The position numbers and the translations under genes are program-made. DNA of 18,481 nucleotides from Natronohydrobacter sp. (GTDB lineage Bacteria; Pseudomonadota; Alphaproteobacteria; Rhodobacterales; Rhodobacteraceae). The notes under the pieces are model-generated. The model ran no database searches. It was not told the DNA's origin and saw only the letters and a list, made by a program, of their open reading frames with translations. This document shows, in pieces, positions 7,977 through 14,225 of the stretch. How positions within the stretch are numbered: the first letter of the stretch is position 1; each line of letters begins with the position of its first letter. The DNA lies in NCBI GenBank assembly GCA_007118445.1, contig SKRP01000300.1, positions 1 through 18,481 on the forward strand. The letters are read 5' to 3'.

Positions 7977-8390
7977 ATGTTCACCAAAGTGATGGTTCCC
8001 GTCGATCTTGCCCAGCGCGATACACTCGGCAAGGCCGTTGACATTGCCTGCACCATGGCGCGCGACCACAAGGCAGAGATCATCTTCGTCAGCGTCTCGG
8101 GCGAAATGCCGTCCGAAATTGCGCGGTCCCCTGCAGATTACAGCGAGAAATTGCAGGACTTTGCCGCGCGCATGGCCGAAAAATACGCAATCCCGGCGCA
8201 AGCGCTCAATCTGCGCTCCGCCGATCCCGGTGCCGAGATCGACAGCAAATTGCTGCAGGCGGTCAGGGAAACCGGGGCCGATCTGGTGGTGATGGCCAGT
8301 CACCAGCCAGGGTTGATGGAGTATATCTTTTCCTCGCATGGCGGCTATATCGCGTCTCATGCCAAAGTGTCGGTCTTCGTCGTGCGCTGA
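7977..8390 (+). CDS. UspA-like universal stress protein
   Basis: A 137-aa single-domain Usp protein with the typical MFTKVMVPVDLAQRD start, the ADLVVMASH strand (101-109) and the C-terminal VSVFVVR strand. In ATP-binding members the loop after the fourth strand follows G-x2-G-x9-G-S/T. Here it reads A-S-H-Q-P-G-L-M-E-Y-I-F-S-S-H-G-G-Y, so the nucleotide loop is only partly kept and ATP binding is uncertain. AAGGAAG (7964-7970) sets the start at 7977. An in-frame ATG at 7905 would place the strong hairpin inside the coding region. Usp proteins are known beside osmolyte uptake systems, for example TeaD next to the ectoine TRAP transporter TeaABC in Halomonas, where TeaD affects uptake. A similar role on the BCCT carrier is inference. 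Confidence 0.85.
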   Translation: MFTKVMVPVDLAQRDTLGKAVDIACTMARDHKAEIIFVSVSGEMPSEIARSPADYSEKLQDFAARMAEKYAIPAQALNLRSADPGAEIDSKLLQAVRETGADLVVMASHQPGLMEYIFSSHGGYIASHAKVSVFVVR

Positions 8391-8863
8391 CGGGTGGCGC
8401 ATGGCCCAGTATTCTGCAGGTGCCCCCATACAGGTGAGGGTTCAGGCGGGATGATAGAGCGCAGCCTATGCAAGCGGTGACACCAGGTTTCATTCCGGTG
8501 ACCGGTTGCCCGGTGCGGGAGCGGGGGCTTGCACGTCACAGCATCCCCAATGCGATATCAGCCCCCTGCCCTGCTCCCGGCTTGGTGACGCGCGGCAGGG
8601 GGTGGTGTGGAATGGCGCGATCAGGCAGGCTGACATCCGAACACTGACCCGATGGCGTGAACAGCCCTGCCTGCCGGATTTCCGACCAAACGGCGTCGGG
8701 CCATCCCACCGGGCGCATGATCCCTTCACTTTCTGCGGAAGCTTCGAATACAGGCTCAATTATCAATAATTCCAGAAAAGAACCTTTGGGTAAATTCAGG
8801 TAGCGGACCATGGTGGCGCTGCGCATAATGCAAGGCAACACGTCTCTGCTTTCAGGAGCAACC
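8391..8863. other. Non-coding gap of 473 bp upstream of allE
   Basis: No reading frame here looks like a gene. The open frames on both strands are arginine-, cysteine- and proline-rich and lack ribosome sites. The left part is GC-rich with several short dyads, the clearest being CCCCCTGCC (8562-8570) paired with GGCAGGGGG (8594-8602), a perfect 9-bp repeat with a 23-nt loop. The right end (8757-8800) turns AT-rich and contains a perfect dyad at 8758-8771. It probably holds the allE promoter and leader, but I cannot fix convincing -35 and -10 boxes. Confidence 0.5.
8758..8771. promoter_or_regulatory. AT-rich 14-bp palindrome upstream of allE, candidate operator
   Basis: AATTAT-CA-ATAATT is a perfect 6-bp dyad with a 2-nt centre. 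It stands out as a local AT-rich block in GC-rich DNA, 92 bp before the allE start. It is not a close match to the palindrome in the bhcR-bhcA gap, so the regulator is unknown. Confidence 0.35.
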
Positions 8864-9733
8864 ATGAGCACCAAATATTTCGCGCCGCACGGGGGACATC
8901 CGGGGCAGGAGCAGCTTCTCACTGATCGCGCCATTTTCACCGATGCCTATGCCGTGATCCCGAAAGGCACCATGCGCGACATCGTGACCAGCCTTCTGCC
9001 GTTCTGGCATGAGACGCGCCTCTGGGTCGTCGCCCGTCCGATGAGCGGCTTTGCAGAGACATTTTCGCAATATATCATGGAGGTCCAGCCGGGCGGCGGA
9101 TCGGACCGGGCGGAACTGGACCCAGAGGCCGAGGGCGTGCTTTTTGTTCTCGAAGGCACGGCCAGCCTGACTGTTGGCAAGCAGACATATGAGATGACAC
9201 CAGGCGGCTATGCCTATCTGCCCCCGTCCAGCGGCTGGACGCTGCATAACAGGGGTGACGCGGTGCTGCGCTTTCACTGGGTGCGCAAAGCCTATGAGGC
9301 AGTCGAGGGTCTGGACGCGCCGGATGTTCTGGTGCTGAATGAAAACGACATCGCGCCGACCCCGATGCCCGGCACGGATGGCAGATGGGCGACGACCCGT
9401 TTCGTGGACCCCGCCGACCTGCGCCATGACATGCATCTCACCATCGTCACTCTCGAACCGGGCGGCGTGATCCCCTTCCTTGAAACCCATGTGATGGAAC
9501 ACGGGCTCTATGTGCTCGAGGGCAAGGCGGTCTATAACCTGAATAATGACTGGGTCGAGGTCGAGGCGGGCGATTACATGTGGCTGCGCGCCTTCTGCCC
9601 GCAGGCCTGCTATGCGGGCGGGCCGGGTCGGTTCCGCTATCTGCTCTACAAGGATGTGAACCGGCATATGGCGCTCCGGCCGGGTGCTGCAGCCCATGCG
9701 CGGCCAGGGCAGCTCAGGACGGCGGCAGAGTGA
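8864..9733 (+). CDS. allE: (S)-Ureidoglycine aminohydrolase
   Basis: A bicupin protein (289 aa) that hydrolyses (S)-ureidoglycine to (S)-ureidoglycolate and ammonia in purine/allantoin catabolism; it is cytosolic and Mn2+-dependent in characterised members. The C-terminal cupin carries the expected ligand set ETHVMEH (Glu207, His209, His213) and Gln247 in CPQACY, inside a stretch closely resembling E. coli AllE (YlbA): HGLYVLEGKAVYNLNNDW and GDYMWLRAFCPQA. The N-terminal cupin (about 65-140) has GVLFVLEGTASLTVG but no full ligand set, as usual. AGGAG at 8854-8858 fixes the start at 8864; an upstream in-frame ATG at 8810 has no ribosome site. The gene ends by overlapping the 3' end of bhcR by 20 bp on the opposite strand. 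Its product is the substrate of AllA, encoded at the right edge of this window. Confidence 0.9.
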   Translation: MSTKYFAPHGGHPGQEQLLTDRAIFTDAYAVIPKGTMRDIVTSLLPFWHETRLWVVARPMSGFAETFSQYIMEVQPGGGSDRAELDPEAEGVLFVLEGTASLTVGKQTYEMTPGGYAYLPPSSGWTLHNRGDAVLRFHWVRKAYEAVEGLDAPDVLVLNENDIAPTPMPGTDGRWATTRFVDPADLRHDMHLTIVTLEPGGVIPFLETHVMEHGLYVLEGKAVYNLNNDWVEVEAGDYMWLRAFCPQACYAGGPGRFRYLLYKDVNRHMALRPGAAAHARPGQLRTAAE

Positions 9734-10562
9734 CATTGCCCCCGATGGCGAGGGTCAGCTGCCGGGCGGACTCGATCACCGGGCGGCTGAGCCGCTCGAT
9801 ATCGGACGCGTCCACCCGGCTGGTCGGCCCGGATACCGAGATCCCGGCAATCGCTTCCTGATTGAGGTCGAAGACCGGTGCCGCGATACAGCGCATTCCC
9901 GAATTCTTTTCTTCATTGTCAAAAGAATAGCCATCCTTCCGGATCAGCCCCAGATTTTCGCGCAGCGCCGCCTGATCGGTAATGGTCTGCTCTGTGAAGC
10001 GCGTCAGATCAGCATTCGCAAGCAGCCGCTCCAGCCGGTCCGGGTCCATATGCGCGAGCAACGCCTTGCCGATGCCCGAGGCATGCATCGGCGACAATGT
10101 CCCCGGCGGAAAGAAAGCGCGGATGCTCTCATGCGTTTCGACCTGGCTGAGGAACAGGACAGAGCCTTCCTTTTCGATGCCGAGATTGGCCGTTTCGCCG
10201 GTCACGTCCATCAGCTTGCGCATGATCGGGCGGGCACGGTCCACCAGACTGCTGCGGCGCAGGAAACGTGCGCCGATGACAAAGGCGCGCGGACCGATAT
10301 GCCACACTTGTTCATCATGGTCGAACTCGACCAGCCCCCGGCCCTCGAGCGTCACAAGGATGCGGTAGACGGTCGCCGGGGACTGGTCCAGCTCATCGGC
10401 CAGCATGGTCAGGGGCTTGCCTTGCGCCGCGCTGAGATATTCGAAAACCTCCATCGCGCGGTCGAGCGATTTGATTGTGTTCTGCGCTGTCTTATCTTCC
10501 CAGCCACGGGGCCTGCCGCGCGCCCTGCGCTCTGGGCCCGAACGAATCTTCTGCGTATCCAT
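9714..10562 (-). CDS. bhcR: IclR-family regulator of the beta-hydroxyaspartate cycle
   Basis: A 282-aa IclR-type regulator. An N-terminal winged helix-turn-helix (about 27-82, with LTMLADELDQSPATVYRILVTLEGRGLVEF) is followed by the IclR effector domain (about 93-275, with LFLSQVETHE, MHASGIGKALLAHM and MRCIAAPVFD). Divergence from bhcABCD matches the Paracoccus denitrificans arrangement, where BhcR controls the cycle genes and responds to glyoxylate. The ATG at 10562 is chosen because GGGGGTG lies upstream and a good promoter reads into it. The next in-frame ATG (10601) falls inside that promoter's -10 box. Residues 16-20 (R-G-R-P-R) look like an AT-hook ahead of the HTH. The 3' end overlaps allE. 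Confidence 0.9.
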   Translation of the reverse strand: MDTQKIRSGPERRARGRPRGWEDKTAQNTIKSLDRAMEVFEYLSAAQGKPLTMLADELDQSPATVYRILVTLEGRGLVEFDHDEQVWHIGPRAFVIGARFLRRSSLVDRARPIMRKLMDVTGETANLGIEKEGSVLFLSQVETHESIRAFFPPGTLSPMHASGIGKALLAHMDPDRLERLLANADLTRFTEQTITDQAALRENLGLIRKDGYSFDNEEKNSGMRCIAAPVFDLNQEAIAGISVSGPTSRVDASDIERLSRPVIESARQLTLAIGGNVTLPPS

Positions 10563-10596
10563 CGGCACCCCCGTTTTCGCCGTGAGAAATGCCTTC

Positions 10597-10625
10597 ACCA
10601 TATGAAAAACGCAAGGCCCTGACAA
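10597..10625 (-). promoter_or_regulatory. Sigma70-type promoter of bhcR
   Basis: On the - strand, TTGTCA (10625-10620, 5 of 6 consensus) is separated by exactly 17 bp from TATGGT (10602-10597, 4 of 6). The transcript would start near 10590, leaving a leader of about 28 nt before the ATG at 10562. The candidate operator at 10654-10668 lies about 30 bp upstream of the -35 box. Confidence 0.55.
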
Positions 10626-10653
10626 GAAAGGATGAAATCCATTGGCAATAAAA

Positions 10654-10668
10654 TGAAAATATTTTTCA
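10654..10668. promoter_or_regulatory. IclR-type palindrome, candidate BhcR operator
   Basis: TGAAAATATTTTTCA is a dyad with perfect TGAAAA/TTTTCA arms. It matches 11 of the 14 defined positions of the IclR consensus TGGAAATNATTTCCA as I recall it. It sits in the AT-rich middle of the bhcR-bhcA gap, upstream of both start regions, the expected position for a shared operator of an autoregulated divergent IclR-type system. Confidence 0.55.
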
Positions 10669-10674
10669 AAAAAA

Positions 10675-10703
10675 TTTCTTCGCGCAGCGGGTGCTGGTAT
10701 GGT
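10675..10703 (+). promoter_or_regulatory. Weak extended -10 promoter of bhcABCD
   Basis: TGGTATGGT (10695-10703) provides an extended -10 (TGn plus TATGGT). The -35 position (TTTCTT, 10675-10680) is poor, as in promoters that need an activator. The palindrome at 10654-10668 ends 6 bp before this -35, a suitable place for activation. The 5' leader would be about 20 nt. Confidence 0.3.
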
Positions 10704-10729
10704 GCCGCTGTGAACGAAGGAGACCACCC

Positions 10730-11920
10730 ATGAGCTTTCAGAATCCCGTTTTCATTCCGGGCCCGACCAATATCCCCGAAAGCCTGCGCAAGGCTTGCGA
10801 CATGCCGACGATTGACCATCGCTCGCCACTTTTCGGCCAGATCCTGCATCCTGCGCGCGACGGGGTGCGCAAGGTTCTGAAAAGCGACCGGGCCGAGATC
10901 TTCATTTTCCCTTCGACCGGTACAGGCGGTTGGGAAACTGCGCTGACCAACACGCTGTCATCGGGTGACAAGGTGCTGGCCGCGCGCAATGGCATGTTCA
11001 GCCATCGCTGGATCGACATGTGCCAGCGCCACGGGCTTGATGTGCAGATTGTCGAAACGCCCTGGGGCGAAGGGCTGCCCGCAGATCGCTATGAGGATAT
11101 CCTGACTGCTGACAAGGATCATCAGATCAAGGCGGTTCTGGCCACGCATAACGAAACCGCGACCGGCGTGAAATCCGACATTGCCGCTGTGCGCCGCGCG
11201 CTTGATGCGGCGGGCCATCCGGCATTGCTGTTTGTCGATGGGGTGTCCTCGATCGCGTCGATGGATTTCCGCTTTGACGAATGGGGCGTCGATGTCGCTG
11301 TGACCGGCTCACAGAAGGGCTTCATGCTGACAGCGGGGCTGGCCATTGTCGGGTTTTCGCCAAAAGCCATGGAGGCCACGAAAACCGGCACCCTGCCGCG
11401 CACCTTCTTCGATGTGCATGACATGGCCAAGGGCTATGCCAATAATGCCTATCCCTACACGCCCGCTGTGGGCCTGCTGAACGGGCTGAATCAAGCCTGC
11501 ACCATGCTGCTGGATGAGGGGCTGGAGAATGTCTTTGCCCGCCATCACCGCATCGCCGAAGGCGTGCGCGCGGCGGTCGGCGCCTGGGGGCTGGAGCTGT
11601 GCGCAGCCGATCCTTCGGTCTATTCCGACACGGTCAGCGCGATCCGCACGCCCGAAGGCTTCAACGCCACGGATATCGTCACCCATGCGGCCAATACCTA
11701 TGGCGTCGCTTTCGGGGTCGGACTGGGCGAGGTCGCGGGCAAGGTGTTCCGCATCGGACATCTGGGCAGTCTGACTGATGTCATGATGCTGTCCGGCCTT
11801 GCCACGGCTGAAATGTGCATGGCCGATCTCGGGCTGGATATCAAACTCGGCTCGGGCGTGGCTGCAGCGCAGGACTATTACCGCAGCCACCCTGCCACCA
11901 TTCTGAAAGAGGCCGCATGA
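10730..11920 (+). CDS. bhcA: Aspartate-glyoxylate aminotransferase
   Basis: A 396-aa fold-type I PLP aminotransferase of the alanine/serine-glyoxylate aminotransferase class. In the beta-hydroxyaspartate cycle it transfers the amino group of aspartate to glyoxylate, giving glycine and oxaloacetate. Visible marks are the FIPGPTNIPESLR start, FPSTGTGGWE (cofactor phosphate, 60-69), LFVDGVSSIAS (167-177), the Schiff-base Lys196 in TGSQKGFM and the carboxylate-binding Arg341 in FRIGHLG. AAGGAG (10717-10722) supports the start at 10730 over an upstream ATG. Its identity rests on the neighbouring bhcB, bhcC, bhcD and bhcR; alone it could be called serine-glyoxylate aminotransferase. Its stop lies just before the bhcB ribosome site. 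Confidence 0.94.
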   Translation: MSFQNPVFIPGPTNIPESLRKACDMPTIDHRSPLFGQILHPARDGVRKVLKSDRAEIFIFPSTGTGGWETALTNTLSSGDKVLAARNGMFSHRWIDMCQRHGLDVQIVETPWGEGLPADRYEDILTADKDHQIKAVLATHNETATGVKSDIAAVRRALDAAGHPALLFVDGVSSIASMDFRFDEWGVDVAVTGSQKGFMLTAGLAIVGFSPKAMEATKTGTLPRTFFDVHDMAKGYANNAYPYTPAVGLLNGLNQACTMLLDEGLENVFARHHRIAEGVRAAVGAWGLELCAADPSVYSDTVSAIRTPEGFNATDIVTHAANTYGVAFGVGLGEVAGKVFRIGHLGSLTDVMMLSGLATAEMCMADLGLDIKLGSGVAAAQDYYRSHPATILKEAA

Positions 11921-11934
11921 TGAAGGATACACCT

Positions 11935-12888
11935 ATGTATATCCCGACCTATCAGGACATGCTTGATGCGCATGAGCGCATCAAGCCCCATATCAACCGC
12001 ACCCCGGTTCTGCGCTCGGCTTATCTGGACGAGCTGTCAGGTGCAGAGCTGTTCTTCAAATGCGAGAATTTTCAGGAACCCGGCGCGTTCAAGGTGCGCG
12101 GCGGCTCGAACGCAGTGTTCGGCCTGAGCGATGCGGCGGCCGCGCGCGGGGTCTGCACGCATAGTTCGGGCAATCACGCGCTGTGCCTGAGCTATGCTGC
12201 CGGGCGGCGCGGCATTCCCTGCAATGTGGTCATGCCGCGCACGGCCCCGCAGGCCAAGAAGGACGCTGTGCGCCGCTATGGCGGCACGATCACGGAATGC
12301 GAGCCCTCGACCACATCGCGCGAGGCGGTTTTTGCCGAAGTGCAGGCCAGAACAGGCGGCGAATTCGTGCATCCCTATAATGACCCGCGCGTGATTGCCG
12401 GGCAGGGCACCTGTTCGAAAGAATTCATGGAACAGACCGACGGGCTGGAAATGATGGTCGCGCCCATCGGCGGCGGCGGCATGATTTCCGGCACCTGCCT
12501 GACGCTCTCGACTCTGGCCCCCGAAGTGCAGATCATCGCCGCTGAACCAGAGCAGGCCGATGATGCCTATCGCAGCTTCAAGGCCGGGCATATCATCGCC
12601 GATGACGCGCCCGACACCATCGCCGACGGGCTGAAAGTGCCGCTGAAAGACCTGACCTGGCATTTCGTCTCGAACCATGTGAGCGAGATCTACACGGCCT
12701 CGGAAGCAGAGATCATCGAGGCGATGAAACTCACATGGAAATACCTGCGCATCGTGATGGAACCGTCCTGCGCTGTGCCGCTGGCGGTCATCCTCAAGAA
12801 CCCCGAGGCATTCAGGGGCAAGCGCGTGGGCGTCATCGTCACGGGCGGCAATGTCGATCTGGACCGGCTGCCCTGGCTGAACGCCTGA
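11935..12888 (+). CDS. bhcB: Beta-hydroxyaspartate dehydratase
   Basis: A 317-aa fold-type II PLP enzyme of the serine/threonine dehydratase family. In the cycle it dehydrates (2R,3S)-beta-hydroxyaspartate to iminosuccinate. Lys53 in GAFKVRGG is the PLP lysine, preceded by FFKCENFQEPG; SSGNH (77-81) contacts substrate and cofactor, and GGGG (179-182) binds the phosphate. The start MYIPTYQDML matches my memory of the Paracoccus protein and has GAAGGA (11922-11927) 7 nt upstream. Two earlier in-frame ATGs (11917, 11920) overlap the bhcA stop and would add six or five residues. Generic annotation would be threonine dehydratase. Confidence 0.93.
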   Translation: MYIPTYQDMLDAHERIKPHINRTPVLRSAYLDELSGAELFFKCENFQEPGAFKVRGGSNAVFGLSDAAAARGVCTHSSGNHALCLSYAAGRRGIPCNVVMPRTAPQAKKDAVRRYGGTITECEPSTTSREAVFAEVQARTGGEFVHPYNDPRVIAGQGTCSKEFMEQTDGLEMMVAPIGGGGMISGTCLTLSTLAPEVQIIAAEPEQADDAYRSFKAGHIIADDAPDTIADGLKVPLKDLTWHFVSNHVSEIYTASEAEIIEAMKLTWKYLRIVMEPSCAVPLAVILKNPEAFRGKRVGVIVTGGNVDLDRLPWLNA

Positions 12889-12925
12889 TCATCCTCAACT
12901 GAAATTCCGACACAGGAGCACGGAC

Positions 12926-14089
12926 ATGAAAGACATGACCAATCTCGACGCATATGAGGTAGGCTTTGACATCCCGGCCAAGCCCGGCATGGACGAGGCC
13001 GATATCCAGACCCCCTGTCTGGTGCTGGATCTCGACGCGCTGGAGCGCAATATCAGGAAGATGGGCGATTACGCCAATGCCCATGGGATGCGCCACCGCA
13101 CCCATGGCAAGATGCATAAATCCGTCGATGTGCAGAAATTGCAGGAAAGCCTGGGCGGGGCCTGTGGCGTCTGCTGTCAGAAAGTGTCCGAGGCCGAAGT
13201 TTTCGCGCGCGGCGGCATCACGGATGTTCTGGTGTCCAATCAGGTGCGCGACCCGGCCAAGATCGACCGTCTGGCCCGCCTGCCAAAACTGGGCGCGCGG
13301 GCGATTTGCTGTGTGGATGATCTGGCCAATGTCGCTGATCTGTCCGCTGCGGCGCAGAAGCATGGCACGCAGATCGAATGCCTGGTGGAAATCGATTGCG
13401 GCGCCGGGCGCTGCGGGGTGACCACCACGCCTGAAGTGGTGGACATCGCCAAGGCGATTGACGCGGCAGAGGGGCTGAAATTCGCTGGCATTCAGGCCTA
13501 TCAGGGCGCGATGCAGCATCTGGACGATTATAACGAGCGCAAGGCCAAGATCGATATCGCCGTGGCCATGGTCAAGGATGCTGTGGACACGCTGAAAGCC
13601 GAAGGGCTGGACTGTGATATCGTCGGCGGCGGCGGCACCGGGTCGTATTATTTCGAGAGCAATTCGGGCGTGTATAACGAATTGCAATGCGGGTCTTATG
13701 CCTTCATGGATGCCGATTACGGTCGGATCCTCGACAAGGATGGCAAGCGTATCGATCAGGGCGAATGGGAGAACGCGTTTTTCATCCTGACCTCGGTGAT
13801 GAGTCACGCCAAGCCTGACAAGGCGATTGTCGATGCGGGGCTGAAGGCGCAATCGGTCGATAGCGGCCTGCCGGTCATCTATGGGCGCGATGATGTGAAA
13901 TATGTCAAATGCTCGGATGAACATGGCGTGGTGATGGACCCCGATGGTGTGCTGAGCGTCAATGACAAGCTGAAACTGGTGCCCGGCCATTGCGACCCGA
14001 CCGCCAATGTCCATGACTGGTATGTCGGTGTCCGTGGCGGCAAGGTGGAATGCGTCTGGCCGGTCTCGGCGCGCGGGCACGCCTATTGA
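12926..14089 (+). CDS. bhcC: Beta-hydroxyaspartate aldolase
   Basis: A 387-aa fold-type III PLP enzyme of the DSD1/D-threonine aldolase family. In the cycle it condenses glyoxylate and glycine to (2R,3S)-beta-hydroxyaspartate. The PLP lysine is Lys62 in RTHGKMHKS (family pattern RPHxKxHK, with Thr for Pro here). A metal site is formed by His355 and Asp357 in GHCDPT, and VGGGGTGSY binds the phosphate. AGGAG (12914-12918) precedes the ATG after a 37-bp gap from bhcB. The gene is followed by strong hairpins before bhcD. Alone it would be called D-threonine or 3-hydroxyaspartate aldolase; the cluster gives the specific role. Confidence 0.94.
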   Translation: MKDMTNLDAYEVGFDIPAKPGMDEADIQTPCLVLDLDALERNIRKMGDYANAHGMRHRTHGKMHKSVDVQKLQESLGGACGVCCQKVSEAEVFARGGITDVLVSNQVRDPAKIDRLARLPKLGARAICCVDDLANVADLSAAAQKHGTQIECLVEIDCGAGRCGVTTTPEVVDIAKAIDAAEGLKFAGIQAYQGAMQHLDDYNERKAKIDIAVAMVKDAVDTLKAEGLDCDIVGGGGTGSYYFESNSGVYNELQCGSYAFMDADYGRILDKDGKRIDQGEWENAFFILTSVMSHAKPDKAIVDAGLKAQSVDSGLPVIYGRDDVKYVKCSDEHGVVMDPDGVLSVNDKLKLVPGHCDPTANVHDWYVGVRGGKVECVWPVSARGHAY

Positions 14090-14096
14090 CGGGGTG

Positions 14097-14149
14097 AGCG
14101 GGCCTGACGGCCCGCTGCCTCCGGCGGGAGTATTTGGGGCAAGATGAAA
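14097..14149 (+). terminator. Double hairpin with recurrent Rhodobacterales element between bhcC and bhcD
   Basis: AGCGGGCC-TGAC-GGCCCGCT (14097-14116) is a perfect 8-bp stem with a 4-nt loop, 7 bp after the bhcC stop. It is followed by CTCC-GGCG-GGAG and TATTT (14118-14134) and then ggggcaagatgaaac, a string I recall after many genes in Rhodobacterales. Together they look like an attenuating terminator or a 3'-end stabiliser. A further AAGGGCG/CGCCCTT pair (14151-14157 with 14174-14180) extends the structured gap. Confidence 0.5.
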
Positions 14150-14225
14150 CAAGGGCGCGCGCTTCGGGTTTGCCGCCCTTGCGCGCGCGGTTTGTCTGGC
14201 CCAGGGAATTGAAAAGGATAATGAC

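Noticed and set aside
6384..8429. Long open frame (681 codons) on the - strand across the BCCT and usp genes
   Set aside because: It is antisense to a clearly recognised membrane transporter, and its translation is a His/Asp/Gly-rich shadow with no domain and no ribosome site. GC-rich DNA commonly gives such frames.
8391..8620. Resemblance to a cobalamin, glycine or guanidine riboswitch in the gap before allE
   Set aside because: Scattered GGTGCC and CCCCGC-like strings are present, but the conserved core boxes are missing in order on either strand, and no downstream gene fits such a ligand.
8490..8940. Possible small gene or gene remnant on the - strand upstream of allE
   Set aside because: The frames are rich in Cys, Pro and Arg, show no recognisable family and partly overlap allE coding sequence. 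A decayed gene cannot be excluded but is not supported.
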